NCBI GenBank assembly: GCA_902363395.1
Contig: CABIZZ010000004.1
Span: 1-64,000, forward strand
Reading direction: 5' to 3'
From: Streptococcaceae bacterium
Lineage (GTDB): Bacteria > Bacillota > Bacilli > Lactobacillales > Streptococcaceae
Length of the DNA stretch: 64,000 nucleotides
The first letter of the stretch is position 1. Each line of letters opens with the position of its first letter. Under the pieces are notes generated by a model, which was given only the letters and a program-made list of their open reading frames with translations, had not been told where the DNA came from and did not search any database. Positions 59,400 to 64,000 of this stretch are shown here, piece by piece. Both the position numbers and the translations under genes were made by a program.

Positions 59400-59870
59400 C
59401 TATAATTTGACAGCTAGTCTTGCTTTTGATACAAGACTATAGGGGATTTCAATGGTTTTCTTTCTGGTTTTGTCCATGTATTCCATGGTCAATTGATCAT
59501 CTTCGAACTTAAGGAGTGTTCCTTCAATGATCTTTTGTTTGTCAACTGCCTTGTACAAGCTGACATGGATATATTGACCCAGAGCTTTTTCCACTGCATC
59601 TTTGGTTTTTAAGGGACGCTCCAAACCAGGACTCGTCACTTCTAGGAAGTACTGTTCTGGGAATGGATCTGGTTGAATCTGATCCAACAGAGGACTAATC
59701 ACTTCTGTTAAATCGGCTGTATCATTCAGGGTAATACCACCTGGCTTATCAACAAAGATACTTAGAACATAATCTCCTCCCATCTTTCCATATTCCACAT
59801 CCACCAATTCAAATGGAGCTTGGATGGCTGGTTGAAGAATTTCTGTTACTAATTCAACAATTGTTGCGAT
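59400..59870 (-). CDS. rimP: Ribosome maturation factor RimP (unusual start codon)
   Basis: A 157-codon frame for the 30S maturation factor RimP: N-terminal domain with [12 protein letters not shown] and the [14 protein letters not shown] segment, then SPGLERPLK and the SH3-like C-terminal domain ending [11 protein letters not shown]. The strong ribosome binding site AGGAGG (59880-59885) is 9 nt upstream of an ATC codon (59870), which lines up with the start of the conserved IATIVELV region. There is no in-frame ATG, GTG or TTG at the right spacing; the nearest in-frame GTG (59888) overlaps the ribosome binding site itself. ATC initiation, a GTG start, or a sequencing error remain open. Confidence 0.88.
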   Translation of the reverse strand: MATIVELVTEILQPAIQAPFELVDVEYGKMGGDYVLSIFVDKPGGITLNDTADLTEVISPLLDQIQPDPFPEQYFLEVTSPGLERPLKTKDAVEKALGQYIHVSLYKAVDKQKIIEGTLLKFEDDQLTMEYMDKTRKKTIEIPYSLVSKARLAVKL

Positions 59871-59894
59871 AGGACAACACCTCCTCACAGACAA

Positions 59895-59918
59895 GAGGCG
59901 AAGATATGTCTTCGCCTC
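59895..59918 (-). other. Leader hairpin upstream of rimP
   Basis: Perfect 10-bp stem GAGGCGAAGA / TCTTCGCCTC with a 4-nt loop, in the operon leader about 10 nt before the rimP ribosome binding site. No T-run follows on the minus strand, so it is not a standard terminator; it may regulate translation or RNA stability. Confidence 0.6.
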
Positions 59919-59940
59919 TCCTTTTCTATTCGTTTTAAAT

Positions 59941-59969
59941 ATTCTAGCACAAGTTCCGTCGAAATGCAA
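59941..59969 (-). promoter_or_regulatory. Promoter of the rimP-nusA-infB operon
   Basis: Minus strand: -35 TTGCAT (59964-59969), 17-bp spacer, extended -10 TGCTAGAAT (-10 at 59941-59946). Confidence 0.8.
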
Positions 59970-60006
59970 GGATTTCGCCTTCCTCATTCATCCAGCTATT
60001 ATCCAA

Positions 60007-60040
60007 AAGAAAAACGCCTCCTTTTTCAGGAGACGTCAAT
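60007..60040 (-). terminator. Terminator of the ecsA-to-trmB operon
   Basis: Hairpin GACGTCTCC / GGAGGCGTT followed by TTTTC on the minus strand, after the trmB stop. Confidence 0.75.
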
Positions 60041-60053
60041 CCTTAACTAGACT

Positions 60054-60689
60054 TTAAAATTGTGCTTCAACCCGATAAATGACCTGACCCTTACTTGAGA
60101 ATTTCTTTTCATATTCGGTCATGACATTTCCCTCAAAATCACTAGCATGAAGATCTAGCCAGACACCCTTCAAGGTCATTCCATACTGAGAAAAACTCAC
60201 CAAACTGTATTCAAAGAGTCCTCGATTGTCCGTCTTGAAATGAATCTCCCCATGCTCTGGCAAAATCTGTTTGAAGGTATCTAAAAAGCTCTTGTAGGTT
60301 AGACGACGTTTTTCATGGCGTTTCTTCGGCCAAGGATCTGAAAAATTAAGATACAATTGATCAATCTCACCGTCTTCAAAGTAATTGGTCAAGCTATCCC
60401 CGTCTACCCAAAGCAACTTGATATTGGGAACGTCAGCTTCTAACACCTTATCCAAAGCATAGCTTAATACTGATTTTTGAATATCAATCCCGATATAGTT
60501 AATGTCTGGATTTTGTTTGGCCATTCCAGTGATAAAGGCTCCTTTACCGCTTCCCACTTCAATATGAATAGGATGGTCATTCCCAAAAATCTCATGCCAC
60601 TTCCCTTTGGCTTCTTCTGGCTTCAAAATGACATATTGCGGATTGGCTTCTAATAATTCAGTTGCACCTTTGCGGTTTCTAACTCTCAT
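60054..60689 (-). CDS. trmB: tRNA (guanine-46-N7)-methyltransferase
   Basis: A 211-residue SAM-dependent enzyme that makes m7G46 in tRNA. SAM site EVGSGKGAF near 45, [10 protein letters not shown] near 70, and the catalytic [15 protein letters not shown] motif near 117. Overlaps ccrZ by 4 bp, the same gene pair I recall from pneumococcus. Confidence 0.97.
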   Translation of the reverse strand: MRVRNRKGATELLEANPQYVILKPEEAKGKWHEIFGNDHPIHIEVGSGKGAFITGMAKQNPDINYIGIDIQKSVLSYALDKVLEADVPNIKLLWVDGDSLTNYFEDGEIDQLYLNFSDPWPKKRHEKRRLTYKSFLDTFKQILPEHGEIHFKTDNRGLFEYSLVSFSQYGMTLKGVWLDLHASDFEGNVMTEYEKKFSSKGQVIYRVEAQF

Positions 60690-61480
60690 GCTTCCTTCCC
60701 ATATTTTGACCGGAAATTACGCAAGGCATAAATTTCCCGGTTCACATTCTCTAAATCATTGTTTTCATAGTATTTTACAATCTGACAAAGGAAAGAGTAT
60801 TGACCAAACCAGTACAATTTACCAAATACAGTTTCATTGTACTTATAGCCATAATAGACCAACCAATCCTGCCACTGGGAATCTGGAATGTAGTGACTTA
60901 AAACATGAGCCACATCCATCATCCGATCTGTTAAGCGGACAGAATCCCAATCTACCAAGTAGATAAATCCACTATCCGTTTCAATCCAGTTACTATGACG
61001 GACATCTCCGTGAACAATGGTTGCATAATCTTCTCGAAAAGCTGGAACAGTCTGTCGTAAACTCTTTAATACAGATTGCAAATAATTGTTTTGACGCAAA
61101 GCGATTGGCAACTGACTGCTCAAAGAATTCAATAAATCCAATGGCGACTCAGCTGTGTAGCCCAACTTTCTCAATTGCGTCATCAAGGGACGTGAACGGT
61201 GCAAACGAGTCAGGATATGAACCACTTGCTTTTTCCCCATCCCATTTGGAGTTAAAATTTCTCCATTTAACCATTCTTGTGCGCTCATCACATTTCCGTC
61301 AGGTAAGCGTCGGCTCCATAAGAGTTGTGGAGCAATTTGTTCTTTAGCTAACCCTGCTAATATTGGAGTCGTATTCATTTTGACAAATACTTTCCCCCCA
61401 TCCGGATAAGTCCCCATAAAGGCTTTTCCGCTTTTACCAGCAATTGGGGTTAACGTTAGCTCTTTTTCGTTCGAGTCCAT
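60686..61480 (-). CDS. ccrZ: Cell-cycle regulator CcrZ (phosphotransferase fold)
   Basis: A 264-residue protein with a choline/aminoglycoside-kinase-like fold. Catalytic-type motif HGDVRHSNW near 163 and [12 protein letters not shown] near 185. Pneumococcal CcrZ, which I recall as 264 residues with matching motifs, links FtsZ-ring status to DnaA-dependent replication initiation. The ATG at 61480 follows GGAGGAAGAG at ideal spacing and gives exactly that length; the upstream open frame (to 61537) lacks a site. Substrate unknown. Located before trmB and after ecsB. Confidence 0.9.
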   Translation of the reverse strand: MDSNEKELTLTPIAGKSGKAFMGTYPDGGKVFVKMNTTPILAGLAKEQIAPQLLWSRRLPDGNVMSAQEWLNGEILTPNGMGKKQVVHILTRLHRSRPLMTQLRKLGYTAESPLDLLNSLSSQLPIALRQNNYLQSVLKSLRQTVPAFREDYATIVHGDVRHSNWIETDSGFIYLVDWDSVRLTDRMMDVAHVLSHYIPDSQWQDWLVYYGYKYNETVFGKLYWFGQYSFLCQIVKYYENNDLENVNREIYALRNFRSKYGKEA

Positions 61481-61520
61481 CTCTTCCTCCGTAAAAAGTT
61501 TCCCATCTATTTTACTAATT

Positions 61521-62576
61521 TTAAAGCGTTTCGTCAACTAATCGTCTCACCTTGAAAGGTGCATAACCATAGGCTAAAAAGCCTGTGAAAACTAGCAAGG
61601 CCAGGACGAGAATTTTCTCTTCAAAGACCAGTAATCCCAGTCCTCCCTCGACAAGAACCACAAACAAGGTCACCGATTGAACCGTTTGAAGAAGCCCTCG
61701 TGTTTTAGCACTGATTTCCAAGGGGAAGAGTCGCGTCAAATATTGATAATCAAAGGCCTTGTAGAGTCCGAGCAATTGAAAAACAAGTAAATAATTCAAG
61801 AGCCCCGCGACGGCTACTGCTACTAGCGTTTGCGGGATGAAAACAAAGACAGCGATTGCTAGTCCTAATAGACGCAGGCTCATGGAAAACAGATCTCCAT
61901 TTCTGAGATAAGAACGGAGATACAGATTGTTCCAAGTCTTGGAACTGACTTTCGGAACCATGCTTGTCAGCTTATCTAAGTAAGCCCGCCGTTTCACGCT
62001 GTTGGTCATTCCTTTTACTGTGGTAAAAAGGGAGAAAAATCTTAGAATACTTTGCTTTCTCTGGTTTTCTAGCTCTACGATTCGCTTCCAATCAAGACCC
62101 GCCTGGTTATAGAATCTTTTCCCCTTCCCTTGAAAAACAAGAACCTTCAACAAGAAGAGAATAGCCAAATAAACCACTACAATGGTAAGAGACAGTCCTA
62201 AAGCCAAAGCCAAAGGGACAAATAGGACAAGCACAAGGGTTTGTACAATTCCCCAGAAAATAGTCGCTCGTAAAATTTGTTGGTTCAAATAGCCTTTCAA
62301 TTGCTCTTCTTTTGCCAGGAGGAAAATCATGTCTGGCTTCTCAAAATAGGTTGCGATGGAACCAATTGGAAGCAGGAGCAAAGGAGCAAGGGCAAGTACA
62401 AGGAGGAGGAGGCTCTTATCTTCTGGTAAGGAGCGCAAAAATTGGCTGTACTGAACCGCTAAAAAACCTAGAAAGATCAGGAGGAAGAGGACAAAGTGAT
62501 CATTAAACACATAGCGAGAATATTTCAAGCACTGATTGCGAAAGGTCGTCTTCCTCTTTTGTAAAACTTCAATCAT
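61521..62576 (-). CDS. ecsB: ABC transporter permease, EcsB family
   Basis: A 351-residue integral membrane protein with about six or more hydrophobic helices (first near 28-48 and 57-75; several in 110-155 and 225-345). EcsB pairs with the EcsA ATPase; in Bacillus the system affects secretion, competence and intramembrane proteolysis, and its cargo is still debated. Overlaps ecsA by 4 bp. Confidence 0.88.
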   Translation of the reverse strand: MIEVLQKRKTTFRNQCLKYSRYVFNDHFVLFLLIFLGFLAVQYSQFLRSLPEDKSLLLLVLALAPLLLLPIGSIATYFEKPDMIFLLAKEEQLKGYLNQQILRATIFWGIVQTLVLVLFVPLALALGLSLTIVVVYLAILFLLKVLVFQGKGKRFYNQAGLDWKRIVELENQRKQSILRFFSLFTTVKGMTNSVKRRAYLDKLTSMVPKVSSKTWNNLYLRSYLRNGDLFSMSLRLLGLAIAVFVFIPQTLVAVAVAGLLNYLLVFQLLGLYKAFDYQYLTRLFPLEISAKTRGLLQTVQSVTLFVVLVEGGLGLLVFEEKILVLALLVFTGFLAYGYAPFKVRRLVDETL

Positions 62577-63304
62577 CGGTCCGCCTCTTTTGTTAGTGCA
62601 AGGTAGATTTCATTCAAATCGGCATCTGCCATTCCAAATTCTGTCCGCAAATCCTCTAAAGTCCCCTGAGCACGGACCTGTCCCTTATGTAGGATGACAA
62701 AGGCATCACACATTTTTTCAGCAGAATCCAGAACATGGGTACTCATTAAAATAGATTTCCCCTTCTCTTTTTCCACCTTCAATAATTGAATTAAATCTGA
62801 GATCGCAACTGGATCCAAACCTAAGAAAGGCTCGTCGACAATAAACAAACTTGGATCAACAGCAAAGGCACAAATAATCATGACCTTTTGTTTCATCCCC
62901 TTAGAAAAATGGACAGGAAACCAATCCAATTTTTCCTCTAGTCGAAATTGCTTCAAGAGAGGAGTCACACGCGCAAAAACCGCTTCCTGATCCAAGTCAT
63001 AGGCCATCGCCACTGTTTCAATATGCTCACGCAGGGTTAACTCTTCATATAGGCTAGGGGTTTCTGGGATATAACCAATTTTTTGGCGATAGGCACCTGG
63101 AGAAGTAGCTAAAGTCAAACCGTCGATCCGGATTTCGCCAGCATAGGGACGCAGTAGACCTATAATTTCATTAATGGTCGTTGATTTCCCTGCTCCATTC
63201 AAGCCAATCAATCCAATTAATTGACCATCGCCAACCTCAAAACTAACATCTTTCAAGACAGGGATATTGACATAGCCTCCTGTCAGGTTTTTTATTTCTA
63301 ACAT
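62573..63304 (-). CDS. ecsA: ABC transporter ATP-binding protein, EcsA family
   Basis: A 243-residue ABC ATPase. Walker A GLNGAGKST near 35, signature-like FSKGMKQKV near 130, Walker B LFIVDEPFLGLDP and H-loop STHVLDSAE. The signature has Lys where many ABC proteins have Gly (SKGMKQK), which is common in this subfamily. First gene of ecsA-ecsB-ccrZ-trmB. The Shine-Dalgarno is weak (AAGAAAAT). Confidence 0.9.
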   Translation of the reverse strand: MLEIKNLTGGYVNIPVLKDVSFEVGDGQLIGLIGLNGAGKSTTINEIIGLLRPYAGEIRIDGLTLATSPGAYRQKIGYIPETPSLYEELTLREHIETVAMAYDLDQEAVFARVTPLLKQFRLEEKLDWFPVHFSKGMKQKVMIICAFAVDPSLFIVDEPFLGLDPVAISDLIQLLKVEKEKGKSILMSTHVLDSAEKMCDAFVILHKGQVRAQGTLEDLRTEFGMADADLNEIYLALTKEADR

Positions 63305-63319
63305 ATTTTCTTAGCTTTC

Positions 63320-63345
63320 TGGTATAATGTTCTTATATTATAACA
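63320..63345. promoter_or_regulatory. Divergent promoters, hit (+) and ecsA (-)
   Basis: Two extended -10 boxes facing apart: TGGTATAAT on the plus strand (-10 at 63323-63328) and TGTTATAAT on the minus strand (-10 at 63337-63342). The polymerase footprints overlap, so the two transcription units may compete. Confidence 0.7.
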
Positions 63346-63371
63346 AAATCTAGCGAAATTGAGGTGCATTT

Positions 63372-63785
63372 ATGGTTTCGGATTGTATTTTTTGTAAGAT
63401 TGTTGCCGGAGAAATTCCTGCTTCTAAGGTCTACGAGGATGACCATTTTCTTGCTTTTTTAGATATCTCTCAGGTCACTCCAGGCCATACCCTCGTGATT
63501 CCAAAAAGACACGCCCGTAATCTATTGGAGATGACACCAGATGAAACAGCTGATCTTTTTAACATCGTTTCAAGAGTCACCAAAAAAGTGGAAGGTGCTA
63601 CACAGCCTCAAGGAATGAATATCATTAGTAACATGGAAGAAATTGCGGGTCAGTCTGTCTTCCACACCCACGTCCATATTCTTCCACGCTACTCTCAAGA
63701 AGACGACCTAAAGATTGATTTCATTGCCCACGAACCTGATTTCGAACACCTTGCCCAATTAGCCAAGGATATCTCAAACCATTAA
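63372..63785 (+). CDS. hit: HIT family protein
   Basis: A 137-residue histidine-triad nucleotide-binding hydrolase, Hint-like. CIFCKIVAGEIPASKVYEDD at the start (CxxC zinc half-site), and the catalytic triad motif HTHVHILPR near 95. GAGGTG ribosome binding site before the ATG. Divergent from ecsA and followed 13 bp later by the coiled-coil protein gene. Confidence 0.95.
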   Translation: MVSDCIFCKIVAGEIPASKVYEDDHFLAFLDISQVTPGHTLVIPKRHARNLLEMTPDETADLFNIVSRVTKKVEGATQPQGMNIISNMEEIAGQSVFHTHVHILPRYSQEDDLKIDFIAHEPDFEHLAQLAKDISNH

Positions 63786-63798
63786 AAAGGAGCTTACT

Positions 63799-64000
63799 AT
63801 GAAATTAAGAGATCTATTTTGGTTTGCGACTGGAGCAACCATCAGCTATCAACTTGTTAAAAATCGTGAACCACTGAAAAATGAATTCAACGAAACCAAA
63901 CAACTAACGGATGGAATCCAATCAAACCTTTCAAAAATCAAAAAGAATATTGAAATCATCCAAGAGCAAAGAGTCCTTTTAAATCAACTACTGGAAGACT
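63799..64000 (+). CDS. Coiled-coil protein of unknown function (partial, runs off the edge)
   Basis: The ATG at 63799 follows AAGGAGCTTACT. About 67 residues are visible: a short hydrophobic start (MKLRDLFWFATGATISYQLV), then a charged coiled-coil-like stretch (NEFNETKQLTDGIQSNLSKI and on). It resembles small streptococcal proteins I recall directly after hit, with an N-terminal membrane anchor. No function can be assigned. The 3' end is outside the window. Confidence 0.75.
   Translation, partial: MKLRDLFWFATGATISYQLVKNREPLKNEFNETKQLTDGIQSNLSKIKKNIEIIQEQRVLLNQLLED

Overview
The window is a chromosomal segment of a low-GC Gram-positive coccus, almost certainly an oral Streptococcus of the mitis/sanguinis/parasanguinis type. 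Evidence: the 16S rRNA 5' end; a comFA-comFC-hpf block preceded by a streptococcal ComX (CIN) box; MapZ, GpsB, StkP/PhpP and CcrZ with streptococcal neighbours; the recU-pbp1a pair; the rsmH-ftsL-pbp2x-mraY cluster; and extended -10 (TGn) promoters. I cannot fix the species. Nearly everything is core genome. I see no insertion sequence, prophage, CRISPR array or tRNA gene.

Layout. 1-290: 5' end of an rRNA operon (minus strand) with its promoter. 400-3700: hpf, comFC, comFA (competence DNA uptake) and a divergent IMPACT-family gene. 3.8-6.5 kb: cysK, an S1-domain regulator and a HAD-cyclophilin fusion. 6.6-17.4 kb: liaFSR envelope-stress system and the operon gmk-rpoZ-priA-fmt-rsmB-phpP-stkP. 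17.5-26.8 kb: rny, luxS, mapZ, an rRNA methyltransferase, rnpB (RNase P RNA), gpsB, and divergent recU-pbp1a. 26.8-34.3 kb: pepC, an acetyltransferase, pncB-nadE, trxB with a small membrane protein, and a polar amino-acid ABC transporter lacking a local binding protein. 34.4-40.9 kb: DEAD-box helicase, division/wall operon rsmH-ftsL-pbp2x-mraY, and a small membrane protein. 40.9-45 kb: a glycine T-box operon (GFA-domain protein, glyQ, glyS) and a DUF896 gene. 45-49.6 kb: a 1496-residue subtilisin-like surface protease without LPXTG. 49.8-54.3 kb: aldo-keto reductase, small membrane protein, nagA with a NagR-type operator, and a Na/Pi cotransporter. 54.4-60 kb: the rimP-nusA-ylxR-ylxQ-infB-rbfA translation operon. 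60-63.3 kb: ecsA-ecsB-ccrZ-trmB. 63.37 kb to the end: hit and the start of a coiled-coil protein.

Most interesting signals. (1) Two 134-nt intergenic elements, at 43265-43398 and 52413-52546, have nearly unrelated stem sequences but the same multi-stem fold with compensatory changes and a shared loop and linker. This looks like a structured RNA class, possibly related to the lactic-acid-bacterial asd motif, but I cannot confirm that. (2) rimP seems to have no ATG/GTG/TTG start at its ribosome binding site; an ATC codon sits there, and the same operon encodes IF2. (3) comFA starts directly after its CIN box with no Shine-Dalgarno, suggesting a leaderless competence transcript; two other genes show similar geometry. 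(4) A GFA-fold zinc protein lies between the glycine T-box and glyQS.
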